Assembly: GCA_905221605.1 (NCBI GenBank)
Contig: CAJNDS010000768.1
Span: 270,359-334,358, forward strand
DNA from: Symbiodinium natans
Lineage: Eukaryota > Sar > Dinophyceae > Suessiales > Symbiodiniaceae
Length of the DNA: 64,000 nucleotides
Direction of reading: 5' to 3'
Shown here: in pieces, positions 1-10,400 of the stretch
How the letters are laid out: the number at the start of each line of letters is the position of its first letter
Numbering within the stretch: position 1 is the first letter of the stretch
The notes under the pieces: generated by a model
What the model was told of the DNA's origin: nothing
Databases searched by the model: none
Seen by the model: the letters and a program-made list of their open reading frames with translations, nothing else
Translations under genes and position numbers: made by a program

Positions 1-208
1 GTGAACGTTGAGGCTTTCGGAGTGGTGCTTCGGGCTTCGAGCTGATCGGCTTGAATCGGGTTCGGCCAGAGTTACGAGAGTTCCGAGCTAGGAGGTCAGT
101 GCAGGATGCAGGGGAGTCAAGGATATGACAAGGAGAGCAACCGGGGATCAAAGGCTGCTTGCGCGGAAATTCTCGGAAGGTCCGAGATGGTCTGAGATCT
201 CCTTGAAA

Positions 209-380
209 CCCTAAACCCTGAACCCTGAACCCTGAACGCTAAACCCTAAACCCTAAACCCTAAACCCCAAACCCTGAACCCTGAACCCTGAACCCTGAAC
301 CCTAAACCCTAAACCCTAAACCCTAATCCCTAGCCCCTAAACCCTAAACCCTAATCCCTAGCCCCTAAACCCTAAACCCT
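209..380. repeat. Interstitial telomere-like tract, CCCTAAA strand
   Basis: About 24 heptamers of CCCTAAA with CCCTGAA variants. Paired with the TTTAGGG tract at 488-557, leaving a unique 107-bp segment between them. That segment could be read as a short exon on either strand, but neither reading has a clean pair of splice sites. Confidence 0.9.
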
Positions 381-487
381 ACCCGTGCTACGAAAGGGCC
401 CTTGCAGCTTGCAGCCCCAAGAGCCGGTGTTGGTATGCTGTGCGGAAGTGCCGGTGGTCGGGCTCTCCGTTAATGCCGCAGAAGACC

Positions 488-557
488 TTTAGGGTTTAGG
501 GCTTGGGGTTTAGGGTTTAGGGTTCAGGGTTCAGGGTTCAGGGTTTAGGGTTTAGGA
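488..557. repeat. Interstitial telomere-like tract, TTTAGGG strand
   Basis: Nine to ten TTTAGGG/TTCAGGG heptamers; right-hand partner of the tract at 209-380. The 300 bases after it (558-860) hold nothing I recognise. Confidence 0.9.
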
Positions 558-927
558 GGAGTGGTAGGGGCATTTCGGTGGGGAGGGGGAGGTGGGGGAT
601 TCTTGTCGTCAGTAGCAGCTAGGGGAAGGGGCCTGAAGAGTAGTTCTGTGCGCGGGCACCGCTCGTGAAGTGAACGCTCATGCCCGAATGATACTCATGT
701 GCATGATGCAGGTATGCTTGTGCCGCAAGATTGTCAAGATGAACGTCGTCGGCAGTAGATCAGATGGTACGAAGACAGGTTCATGCCGTTGTGTCCTATT
801 GCCTGCCTATTGCGATTGAGCATTTCTTACAAAATTTCCTGCGCCTAGCAGCTCTGCAAATGCGTATGTGGGGGTTTGCGAAAATAGAGGACCCCTAAGA
901 CTGCATGCTGACAAAGGGTATATCTGT

Positions 928-1025
928 GGGTTTACAAAAATTAGGGACCCTGATATGTTCCCCCGAATAGAGGATTCCCTCAGAATGAGGACCCCAACAA
1001 GGTACCCTAATTTTCGGAAACCCCA
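928..1025. mobile_element. Inverted-repeat element, family M2 (about 100 bp)
   Basis: Ends in inverted copies of a GGGTTTACAAAAATTAGGG-type terminus, with an internal block of the type aggattccctcagaatgagg. A partial second terminus at 867-896 suggests nesting. The same structure recurs near 2.6, 4.3, 5.8, 8.9, 11.5, 31.6, 34.7 and 38.5 kb. It has no coding capacity, so it resembles a MITE. Confidence 0.7.
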
Positions 1026-1037
1026 GATTTTCTCTCT

Positions 1038-1114
1038 ATATATATATATATATGTATAGATATATATATATATATATATTTATTTATTTATTTATATTTG
1101 TATTTATTTAATTT

Positions 1115-1145
<31 letters not shown>
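1038..1145. repeat. TA-rich microsatellite followed by (GA)n
   Basis: Alternating TA from about 1038 to 1078, then TTTA units, then 14 or more GA dinucleotides at 1117-1145. Short readings across it give only Tyr-Ile or Arg-Glu runs and are not genes. Confidence 0.9.
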
Positions 1146-1147
<2 letters not shown>

Positions 1148-1256
1148 AGAGGCTCACCTTCGACTGACCCCCCCCCGAGTTCCCCACCAGCGGGGCGCCC
1201 GTGTAGTTGCCGAAGATGTTGACATTGAACCTCCAGCGATCACCAGAAGCGAACAG

Positions 1257-1331
1257 GGTTTAGGTTTAGGGTTTGGGTTTAGGGTTTTTTTAAGGGTTTA
1301 GGGCTTAGGGTTTAGGATTTCGGGTTTAGGG
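1257..1331. repeat. Degenerate TTTAGGG tract
   Basis: About ten TTTAGGG-like heptamers with TTTGGG and GCTTAGGG variants. It lies just left of the candidate exon at 1396-1481, with the same exon-then-TTTAGGG relation (seen from the minus strand) as elsewhere in the window. Confidence 0.8.
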
Positions 1332-1395
1332 CTACCGGTGGAAACAGGGGGCCGACAGGCAGGAACCAAAGTTGTTGGCCGTCCTTCTCCCGTAC

Positions 1396-1481
1396 CTGCC
1401 TAGACCTTCACTCTGAACTCCGAACAGCCCTTGACAGGAGCGCATCAGCTCCAGTACTCTCTTTGCATCACCCAGGTCCAC
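1396..1481 (-). CDS. Candidate internal exon of an unidentified minus-strand gene
   Basis: On the minus strand an acceptor (tttcag then G at 1481) opens a frame reading VDLGDAKRVLELMRSCQG and continuing to GLGR, closed by a canonical donor (AG then gtacgg) just below 1396. The 86-bp size, AG|G acceptor and open frame match the better supported exons of this window. No family was recognised and no neighbouring exons could be joined by phase, so this is a splice-signal call only. Confidence 0.4.
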
Positions 1482-2598
1482 CTGAAATCATAGCCATCAT
1501 TGGCGGCATTGATGTTCGACCACATTCTTGAGCCACCTGACAGGCTGCCTGCTGAGGCCTTTCAGCGACCCAAGCTACAGGCCTCCTTAAGGGCTAGCTG
1601 GGAAGAAGGACTAAGCCCCAGCCAAGCCGCGTGATGTCAGAATCGTCGGTGTGCACATCCAGGTGGGTGTCTTCCCCACCTGGGTGCCGGCTTCGCCGGC
1701 TTCGCTTCCAACGTGCTCTTGCAGTGTGCGCGGCTTAAGGTCGGCAAGCAGCACAAGGGCCACTGGAAACCAGGACACAAACAATCCTGGCTTCGGCTCT
1801 CTCGGCTCTCGTGAAGAAGCAACAAGCAACAGCCCTGAGCCAAGAATACCACTCGGCAGATGTCACGCCAGTGTCCGTGGATGGCCACATTGATGCTCAG
1901 GCAGGCTCCCTTTGGCTCCCAAGGGGGAGGACGGGCTTTCGAAAGCAGCGAACTTGTCAACTGCAACGGGGGAACCACTGAAGACAACTCAGCAGAAGGA
2001 CAATGACACGGGACAGGTGGGTCAGTGTGCGTGCGCGCACATGCGCGTGTGCGAGCGTTAAGCGTTTGTAGTGTGCACAAGCATTCCAAGAGAGGCCGCT
2101 CGCGAAGAGATTTGCGGTCCACTCGATCTTGGGCCCTCCAAGAGATTTCAAGGGACCAAGAACTAAGGTTCGGAGCCGCACATGTGGGCTTGACATCTGA
2201 AGCCGCGCTCCAGCGAACATTGCAACTGAGGCGTCCACCCTTGTACCTGCTCGGCTGTGGAGTCTTGAGGGTATAAGGCAGTACGGACAGATCTTCTCAA
2301 AGTTGGGAGGTTAGGTCAGTTTTGCGAAGGCAGGAAGCTTCAAAGGTTACGCCACGGCTCGTGGCCTTACCTTCGAGAGTGCGCATGCCGCTCGTGGGAC
2401 CCTTCAGAGGCCTCCCGTTTAGTTGAACTTGGAGTTCCCGGAACTTCCTTCTTAGCATTAGCATTGAGAAAGTGTAGAGGTCCAACTTTCAAGAGCGGGT
2501 TTCAGCAAACTTTTGGATGTCGGAGGTGCTTCTGCCAGACTGCATGATGCCACTGGAGAGTCTCAACATCGGTACCCGGCAGTGAGCAACTAAAGACC
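1482..2598. other. Unassigned stretch
   Basis: Overlapping open readings exist on both strands (for example 1637-2122 minus), but none has a recognisable domain or a conserved copy elsewhere in the window. Short GC/TG alternations occur near 2030-2055. I see no supported gene. Confidence 0.5.
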
Positions 2599-2707
2599 CT
2601 TGGGGGTTTTGCGAGAAAAAAGGGCTACCTTCTTGGGGTCCTTGGTATCAGGGAATTCTACCATTTGGGGGTTTATATTCGGGATCCCCCAAAATTCGTA
2701 AACCCAT
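2599..2707. mobile_element. Inverted-repeat element, family M2 (reverse orientation)
   Basis: Terminal inverted repeats of the GGGGGTTT-CGAAAA type, with internal blocks ggggtcctt and ggaattctacc that are the reverse complement of the 928-1025 copy. No coding capacity. Confidence 0.7.
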
Positions 2708-2840
2708 GTAAACCCCCAGTTTGCCTGATGGTGAAGGAGTGGTGGGACTCAAGCTCGCTGCCTCCGGCAGAAGGCAGAAGGCGGGTGAAGGCGATAAGCT
2801 GGGATGTTCCCCCCTAGAACTGCTCATCACTAAGTAGGGT

Positions 2841-2936
2841 GGTTGTCAAACTTATGGTCCCTTTATGGATCCCTGTAATAATACGGCACCGAATATTTAG
2901 GGCACCCCAGAAGGGACCATAATTTTGACATCCACC
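2841..2936. mobile_element. Inverted-repeat element related to M2
   Basis: The first 21 bases (ggttgtcaaacttatggtcc and one more) match the reverse complement of the last 21 with two mismatches. The interior carries a gcaccgaatatttagggcac core. Size and GC-rich termini resemble M2, but the terminal sequence is distinct, so it may be a sister family. Confidence 0.55.
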
Positions 2937-3127
2937 CAAGTAGTACCATGAGGATTGAAGGTACGACAGGCACCGTGCACACCTATGGCGGAAAAGAGGT
3001 CAAGTCAAGCTTGGCACCCAAAGCCCGGCCATCTTCATACCCTCAACCCTAAACTACATCGATAAGCAACAGAAGCCTCCAAGCCCCCTGACACCTGAGT
3101 CTCGACTTTACGTGGCCAGCGCGCGCG

Positions 3128-3388
3128 ATGCTTGCAAGTGAGCACTTGGCTTGTTTTTGGCGCTTCCGGTTTCACGCGGGCCCGTCGCTTTCGTCAGAGG
3201 TGGCACGGGTGGAAGATGAGGAGGGGCTGCTCCTAAATTCTGCGGATGGGATGTTGCTAAGACTATTTTGCGGCATGGCTCGCCCCTCGGACTTGGAGGA
3301 TTCTGTTTTGGTGCTGCTGTGCTCCCCGCTTGTGGACCAGAAGCCCGCACTTCTAGGACTCCACATTTCCGATTCTCACAGCGTCTGA
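3128..3388 (+). CDS. Possible coding segment, unidentified
   Basis: An ATG-initiated 86-codon reading contains GLLLNSADGMLLRLFCGMA and SDLEDSVLVLLCSPLVD and ends with TGA. Its composition looks more protein-like than the Ser-rich reading on the opposite strand. No domain, splice partner or second copy was found. It may be an exon, a retroposed fragment or chance. Flanking sequence (2940-3127 and 3389-4300) holds nothing else I can support. Confidence 0.25.
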   Translation: MLASEHLACFWRFRFHAGPSLSSEVARVEDEEGLLLNSADGMLLRLFCGMARPSDLEDSVLVLLCSPLVDQKPALLGLHISDSHSV

Positions 3389-4302
3389 GTCCCAGCACTG
3401 ATTTAGTCACCAGCTGCGACAGAAACACGATTTGGCTCTGCAAGCGCAACATGATTTTTTACGCGAATCTTCCACGCGCACGCAGATGACATTGCCGTTT
3501 TTTATGCCATAAGGAAAACATGTTCTTAGCACAAGCATGGCGGCCGCTGATTCCCTCCCGCTGCACCCTCCACGGGCAGCAGCACCGAAGCCAGCGGCTG
3601 AATCACTGCATCCTCAAGGAGGGGAAAAGCAGGTTCAAACATTGCTGAAAGCGTGGTAGCAAGAGACAAGACCCATGGGCAGGTTTGAGTTTTGCGGGCG
3701 GTCGCCTTTCTTTGTCAGCTACACCTCAATAGAACCGCCCGGCTCGACCTGAAAGCATTAATCTTCAGTTCTTCAGAAGGCCCATCATCTCGTGGGGGCG
3801 CAGAAGATCAGAGCGCAGTTTCCAATGGTGGCTGTAGAGGATCGGGTTTCCAGGCTGATGTGGAGGCTCGCGGGTTCAGGGTCGAAGGCTTCAGGGTTCA
3901 GAGGTTTGAATAGCGGGCTCAGAAAGAGGGACAGAAAGAACTTCGGCTTACAGAACTGAATGTTCTAAACTGCCCGGCAGAGAATTCCCCGAATCAAACC
4001 TTTTTCTGGGCCAGCTCAAAGCATTCAACCTGAAACCTACAAGCACTCGCCGAGCCGCAGTAAATTTCAGTCTCTGTAAAGCGTCATCTTCACCTTTAAC
4101 ACGCACAACTTACCTGAAGTCGGAAAGTAGCAAGAACTCAAAACAACCTTACTGTCATACGTCCGATTGTTCCCGTGGAACGCCTAGGAATGCATGTCTC
4201 CCCCAATTCTTGGAGAAAACTTGGCGCCTGCAAGTCGAAGATGAGAGGTTCCAAGCCTGCGACGGGACCGCAAAGGCATAGAGGTCATTTGGGGTTGAAG
4301 GT

Positions 4303-4396
4303 AAAACACGGGACCCCTTATAGGGTCTCCCCAAAATAGTAGGATTCCCTTACAATAAGGACCCCAAGAAGGTACCCCTAGTTTTGTGAACCCCCC
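4303..4396. mobile_element. Inverted-repeat element, family M2
   Basis: Ends ggtaaaacacgggacccctt and cccctagttttgtgaacccc are inverted copies; the internal aggattcccttacaataagg block is shared with the copies at 928 and 5787. Confidence 0.7.
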
Positions 4397-4886
4397 CCCA
4401 TTTGGAGGACGTCTTATTAGTTCTAGGTGAGGCCGATCTTTCAGCAGCATCTCCAGGAACGTACTTCGCGTTCACTGACATCGGTCTTTGTGGTACCCTG
4501 CGGAGTGATAAGGCCTACACAGGCAAAGTGCTGACAGTGCAATGTCCTGACAGTCCTCAGGGATTCACAAAAGGCTTGCTTGGACTTGTCGGGCAAAGTT
4601 GGTGATCAGCTATGCACGTTTGGGTGGCTGGACCCTTGAGCTACAGTACTCGACCCTGAACCATTCATCTGCCCAAGATGCCAGTTTTCCAGCACGACTT
4701 GGACAAGCATAGCAAACTTGCAAGCACTAAGATTGCAAAGCTGAGATGCATGGCATCAGGTGTGAGAGGTAAGTTGTTGGCTGACCGCCCGGGCCGAGGC
4801 GAGCGACGCGCAGCGTCTCTCAAATACCAGCACGTAAGGGCCGTTGATGCTTTCTGATGCCTGTGCTTCACTCAAGTAAAGACTCT

Positions 4887-4960
4887 ACAGTACAGCCTAC
4901 AGCCCTCATCCCACGTGAGCCAGAAACAGTACAGCCTACAGCCCTCATCCCACGTGAGCC
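4887..4960. repeat. Direct duplication of a 34-bp block
   Basis: The block beginning cagtacagcctacagccctc and ending cacgtgagcc occurs twice, at about 4889-4922 and 4927-4960, separated by four bases. It looks like a recent local duplication. Confidence 0.85.
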
Positions 4961-5786
4961 TATGTCATTGAGGATGATGCCGTAGTTGTTCATGGAGTTG
5001 GGGCGCTTGGCTGGCAGCTTGGAGCCGTAGAAGTGCCGGATCTCCTGGCACCGACCAGCGAGAGTGACCCCCCCAATCGTCAGGGGGTTCAGGGGTTTTA
5101 GGGGTTTTTTGAAAGTGAGTCGGACTTTTGCATATGGGGTTGAAGGGCTTTAGGTGTTTAGGTTTAGGGGGTTTGGGGCGCTGAAGCAATAGTTTCGAGT
5201 ACGAGAGTAGCCGCTGGGTAGCCTATGTATTCCCACGCGCTTTGACACAGCGGGCCCTCTGTGGAAGGAAGAGTTTCCAAGACGTGGTGAAAACACCCTA
5301 TTCAAAATGGCCTCTCTGCCCCTCTACACTGGTGACCCCTCATATCCACCTCATGTCCTCCATCAACAGCTCGCAGAACTCCGTCTTGAAGATCGGGAAG
5401 CTGAAAACCTGAATTGCTGTCATATTCCGCACTCTTGGTTTCACCACTCCAAACCGGGCCTTCATCCTTCGCGCGTGCACCCAGCCTTTAACCCACAAGA
5501 CCCACCATGCCTTGAAGGTGCTAGCTCTTTCATTCAGCGCGCCCTGCTACACACTTTGTCTGATATGGTCTGAGGGCTCATGATGGGGATCTGGTCAACG
5601 CGGTCCTACAGCTGAACAGCTCACCTTGTTCGACACGCAACATTTGCGCTACCAGCTGCTTCTAAAGGTCAAGCTGCACTACACGCCCCGTCTTCAAGAA
5701 GAGAGCAGCAAGTGTCACAGACAGCATCATAAACCCGACTCTTGGGGTTCTCTTGCCATCGAACTTGTCGAGCCTTGCACACCTAT

Positions 5787-5893
5787 GTGGGGGGTTTACG
5801 ACAATCGGGGACCCCTAATATAGACCCCCCAAACAGTAGGATCCCCTTTTAAATAGGACCACAAACAAGGTACCCCTAATATTGTAAACCCCC
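5787..5893. mobile_element. Inverted-repeat element, family M2
   Basis: Clear terminal inverted repeats (gggggtttacgacaatcggg against the reverse complement of cccctaatattgtaaacccc), with the same internal aggatcccctttt-like block as other M2 copies. The stretch before it (4961-5786) contains only unassigned open readings. Confidence 0.75.
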
Positions 5894-6037
5894 CCCCCCA
5901 TGGTCCGGAAGGTGTCGACTCCTCAGCCTCTCGATAGGAGGTACCAGACAAGGCCAGGGGCGAGACCGGGAATGACTTCGGACACCAAGCCAGAATCGAG
6001 AAGCTGACTCCTCTTATTCTGTACTAGTGCAACTGAG

Positions 6038-6102
6038 GCTTGTTGGTTTAGGGTTTAGGGTTTAGGGTTTAGGGTTTAGGGTTTGGGGTTTGGGGTTGGT
6101 TT
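6038..6102. repeat. TTTAGGG tract
   Basis: About eight TTTAGGG heptamers decaying to TTTGGGG. Unassigned sequence follows to 6680. Confidence 0.9.
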
Positions 6103-6678
6103 AGGTTTCAGGATGTCGGGTGTAGGCGCAGCTTCAGAGGTGCCCCGAACTTTTAGGTCAGCCCGAAGAACTCCGTGTTCTTCCCTTAAAGCTCTCTAAA
6201 GAGCAAGGGGAAGTTGCGCTACGCTGAACCCCGAATCGGACTTGAACCCAAGTCCCTACACCCCAAAAGTCCGAAGACACAAGCCCTGAGCCAATCAACT
6301 TCCGCTCAATTCCTCCGCGCTGAACCCGAGACTTCGACAGGTTGAACTAATTGGGAAGTGATGAAGCCGTACCGAAGCATCAGGGGACAACATGGGGATC
6401 ATGATCTAGTGGTGGATACTGAGCTGTTTCCGACAAGCAGAACGGCCAGACCTCCAAACAGAATATTCTGTGTGTACCGTCCGAACCTATATAGAACCCA
6501 TAGTCCGCAAGCCTGAACGCCAGAACCATAGACGCCTTAAGGAACATGGGTTCAACCCCCGTAAATCATGTCTAAAGGTCACAAACGGAAAACGTTCGGA
6601 TTCAAGCCCAGCTTCCGCGCGGCATCGCGGGAGCTGCCATCCAGTGAGGCAATCAGCTTCAGCATGCTGACAGGGCAT

Positions 6679-6679
<1 letters not shown>

Positions 6680-6714
<35 letters not shown>
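6680..6714. repeat. (TA)n microsatellite
   Basis: Uninterrupted TA dinucleotides directly before an M3 inverted-repeat element whose first bases are also ATAT, suggesting insertion into or slippage at a TA target. Confidence 0.9.
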
Positions 6715-6719
<5 letters not shown>

Positions 6720-6746
6720 TATGTATATGGATAAGATATATATATA

Positions 6747-6870
6747 TATATGAAGTAGGGTATATATTTCTTGTACCCCCAAAAGGACACCCAAGGTATA
6801 CACTCACCAATATTAAAGAGGAACCTTATATACACTCACCAAGAACAGTAATATATACCCTGCTTCATAT
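6747..6870. mobile_element. Inverted-repeat element, family M3 (124 bp)
   Basis: Termini atatgaagtagggtatat and its inverse ending accctgcttcatat. The interior has a twice-repeated tatacactcacca motif around a gaggaacctt core. A second copy lies at 53009-53132 with the same length and interior. Non-coding and MITE-like. Confidence 0.8.
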
Positions 6871-7146
6871 ATAAGCCTTGATAGATCACAAGTTGGGTTA
6901 CAGAGGTCCCAGATCAGGGGTGAGGATTTTTCTGACTTGTGGGTCAGAGGCGACCAGAAAGCATGCCTGCAAGTTGTGGATTGCTTTGGATCGGTACGCT
7001 TAGTGTCTTGGGGTGCTGTCGCTTCTAAGTTTCGATTGCTAACTTTGCTACCAGTATTTCCTCGAGGGCACAAGTGCAGCGAGGACTGCCATAATTCGCC
7101 ATAACCTATTAATGCATGTGTACAGTCAGCCCAATGTTACACTTGC

Positions 7147-7316
7147 CCTAGACCCTAAACCCTAAACCCTAAACCCTAAACCCTAAACTCTAAACCCTAA
7201 ACCCTAAACCCTAAACCCAACCCTAAACCCTAAACCCTAAACCCTAAACCCTAAACCCTAAACCCTAAACCCTAAACCCTAAACCCTAAACCCTAAACCC
7301 TAAACCACAACCCTAA
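7147..7316. repeat. CCCTAAA tract
   Basis: About 24 near-perfect CCCTAAA heptamers, one of the longest in the window. Partner of the TTTAGGG tract at 7433-7505; the 116-bp segment between them contains the candidate exon at 7350-7427. Confidence 0.95.
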
Positions 7317-7349
7317 ACATTGTCCCCTGAAACGGCCCTCTACGCCCAC

Positions 7350-7427
7350 CTCGGGTCGATCGCGTCCTCCATGCGTAGGCCCGCGCTCTCGAAGAGAAAA
7401 GGATGTTTCCTCCCAAAGGACTTGTAC
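7350..7427 (-). CDS. Gene S exon 7 (78 bp)
   Basis: Acceptor gcag|G at 7427 and donor GAG|gtggg below 7350. The frame reads YKSFGRKHPFLFESAGLR then MEDAIDPR, with G/C at most third positions. The acceptor lies only a few bases downstream (minus sense) of a CCCTAAA array, and a TTTAGGG array follows the donor. Confidence 0.5.
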
Positions 7428-10400
7428 CTGCTTAGGGTTTAGGGTTTAGGGTTTAGGGTTTAGGGTTTAGGGTTTAGGGTTTAGGGTTTAGGGTTTAGGG
7501 TTTAGAGAACAAGGGCTTGGGTTATAGTATAGACTTGAACAACCGTTTACGGGTTTTGCAGGGTTGATGGTTCCCGTGCAGTTAGACTCGGCCCTCCGAC
7601 CAGAAAGATTACTCCTGCGACGATTCTCTCCCGGTCTAATATGCTTCTAATCCGCAACTAAATGATTCTGGACACTACACGCCAGGGCGTGAACATCGAA
7701 CATGCAGTCCGGTATGCTGGGGACTCCCCGCACCTGACCACCGTGCTGGCGGACTTTGTGAAAGTGGACGCCCCCTTCTGCCACGCGCGCTCATCCGAAG
7801 CGTGCAGGGGCCCTCCGAGGGAACGGTGCAGCACGGTCCTGGGAGTGCGGTGGGAACTGGGACGGCTGCTTGTGGGAACTTGGGGGCAGGGAGCTGCAAA
7901 CCTTTAGCATAGAATTTTTGAGGTGGGTTGAGACAGATGAGGCTGTCGGGGGTTCCCTCCGGCTGTGGCAGGAGTTCTGGGTGTTCTGGGTGGTGCATCT
8001 TCTACATCAACTGCTCGTGGCTTCCGGAGAACCCCCCGGGTACAGAGGCTATTTGTTGGTGTCAGTTGCTTGAGCGGGCCAGTCGTATAGTACGGAGGGC
8101 TTTGGTGGTCGGACCTGGAGATTTTGAAGACATCGGGCGTATTGCAAGCCCGAAAGCCTCAGCTGCATACACCCTAAACCCTAAACCCTAAACCCATGTG
8201 CCGGAAAGACTTGTAACCGGTCAAGGCTCAGCAGCCGCTTCAGCTCGAACACGCTCGGTGCCGATTGGCTCCGCACGTTCGGGCAGACGCTCTCGCAGCT
8301 GCCAGGGGCCTCTTGACAGTCCTGAAGTGGTTTAGGGTTTAGGGTTTAGGGTTTAGGGCTTAGGGCTTAGGGCTTAGGGCTTAGGGTTTAGGAGGGTGTT
8401 GGGAAAAAGTCTATGAAGCCCCAGAATGAGCCAAAACCATCCCGAGGGAGCGAAGCCTTCCTCAAGATTTGGGTCCAATAGCAAAAAACCTTGCCAATGA
8501 CCATGGGTCGTAGCCAGGTTCGCCCTGGCCCTGAAGGTCATCACCATCGCAATCGCAGAAGCCGGAAACCCCAGCCGGAAGTTTCTCAGAGCAAAGGCGA
8601 TCTCCTGGATTCGGAAAAAGCAACGGTCGAAAACTTCTCTGCAAAGTAATCGGCCAAGCATGCTGGCCTGATCCCACGAAGCTCGGTGGAACCCACCGCG
8701 AGAACCCGAAACCGGCCCAAAAACGCCCAGGACCCTTGACGCCTCCGAAAGCCCGCCTTGCTTCTTCGTGAATATTTAGTAACTTCCTCCAGTTAACGAA
8801 TAAGCGAATGATAAACAAGCATCGGGGAGAGTAGGCAGCTTCCTACCAAAGCCTACATGAACAACGATGAAGTTTCCAGCCGCATGACATATGTGCGGTT
8901 CCTATAATAGCGCGTACCCCCCTTCTTACCCCCAAGATATAGTCGAGGTCCCCTTTTAAAATCTTAAAACAGGACCTCTAGGAGGGGTATCCCTAATTTC
9001 GGAAACCCCCGGGTGACTGCGCTTCAGCCCAGTCACGGTCCGGCTCCCGGGCGCCCGTGGCTTTGCAGGCGCTTGTCTGGCGCCACATGCACGAGATGCC
9101 CTGCTGCTTGGGAGGTTTTAGGGTTTAGGGTTTAGGGTTTAGGGTCTAGGTTTTAGGGTTTTAGGGTTTAGGGTGTTAGGGTGTTAGGGTTTTAGGGTTT
9201 TAGGGTTTGAGGGTTTAGGGTTTAGGGTTTAGGGTTTAGGGTTTAGGGTTTGCTTGGGACACTGGGCTTGAAGGTAGGAGGAGCTACGCAAGCGATTGTA
9301 GGTTGGGATGTTCCCCCTCGTACTAAGAGTCCTGCATAGAGGTTATAGTAGGAGGGCACTGTAATCCCTACTAAGGAACGTGCTTGAGATGCAACGGTGT
9401 AGAGCAGCGCAGGCTTACATGGACCTGAAAACTTACGGTTGAGGGGCTCGTGAGTTTTGCAGGTTGATTCCTGCACGTGTACAGCCCAAAACTTGAGGGC
9501 GTTATTCTTCGGTTGCTTTCTCTTGCAGTGCAAGAGAAAGCAACCGAAGAATAACGCAATTCTCTTCTCTAGGAACCCTAAACCCTAAACCCTGAACCCT
9601 AAACCCTAAAAAGAACATCATGAAGCCATTGAATTCCTACACCGCACGCTGTTCCTCGCCAAAGTTTTCGTGGATCCGCGCTAGGAGTTTGCCAGTGGGC
9701 TCGCGGACGTGGAAGTCCATTTTTTCCTCTCCCACCTGTCGGGGGAATTGCAGTGCCTCGGTTTCAATCTGACAGTAGGGCTCAAGACTAGGGACTAGGG
9801 AGCCTTCGACCTGGTTTGAACAGTTCTCTACAACTTGACCCGAAACTCCTTGCCAGGACGGTGCAAGACTGCCCCCAAAAAAGCAATGACCAAAGCCACG
9901 ACGACAAAGCAAGCTTGTGTATGGATCCAGCAATTCCCCAACATGCAGGCCCAAACGCCCTCGCCTCTTTGGCATAGATGCTCTGCAGCTTGCTCACGAA
10001 TCTCACCTGCGGAAGAACTTGCGGCCAGGCAGTCGTGAACACCAACAGTAACCTCAGCTGGCGACTGCAGAGGCTATATTTTAGTGTTTTAGGTTCTAGG
10101 TTTTAGGGTTTAGGGTTTAGGGTTTATTTTTAGGGATTCCCAGGGGCTTGTAGCAAGAAATGGTTAAAACAAAAGCGCACGTCACCGTCGGCAACTTGAG
10201 CGGTTCATGGGAAACTGTTGTGCCGGAGCCAGAGCCAAAAGGAAAGAAGTTCAGGGGTCAGGGTTTAGGGTTTAGGGTTTAGGGTTTAGGGTTTAGGGTT
10301 TAGGGTTTAGGGCTGGCAGTCTGAAAGCAGGAAGATATCCCAAATCCCTGGAGCTACGCGGAGGAAGCTCACCACAACAACCATGCTGGGGCTCAGAGCT

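Noticed and set aside
1..380. True chromosome end at the left edge of the window
   Set aside because: The tract is internal (non-repeat sequence on both sides) and similar tracts occur throughout, so it is interstitial.
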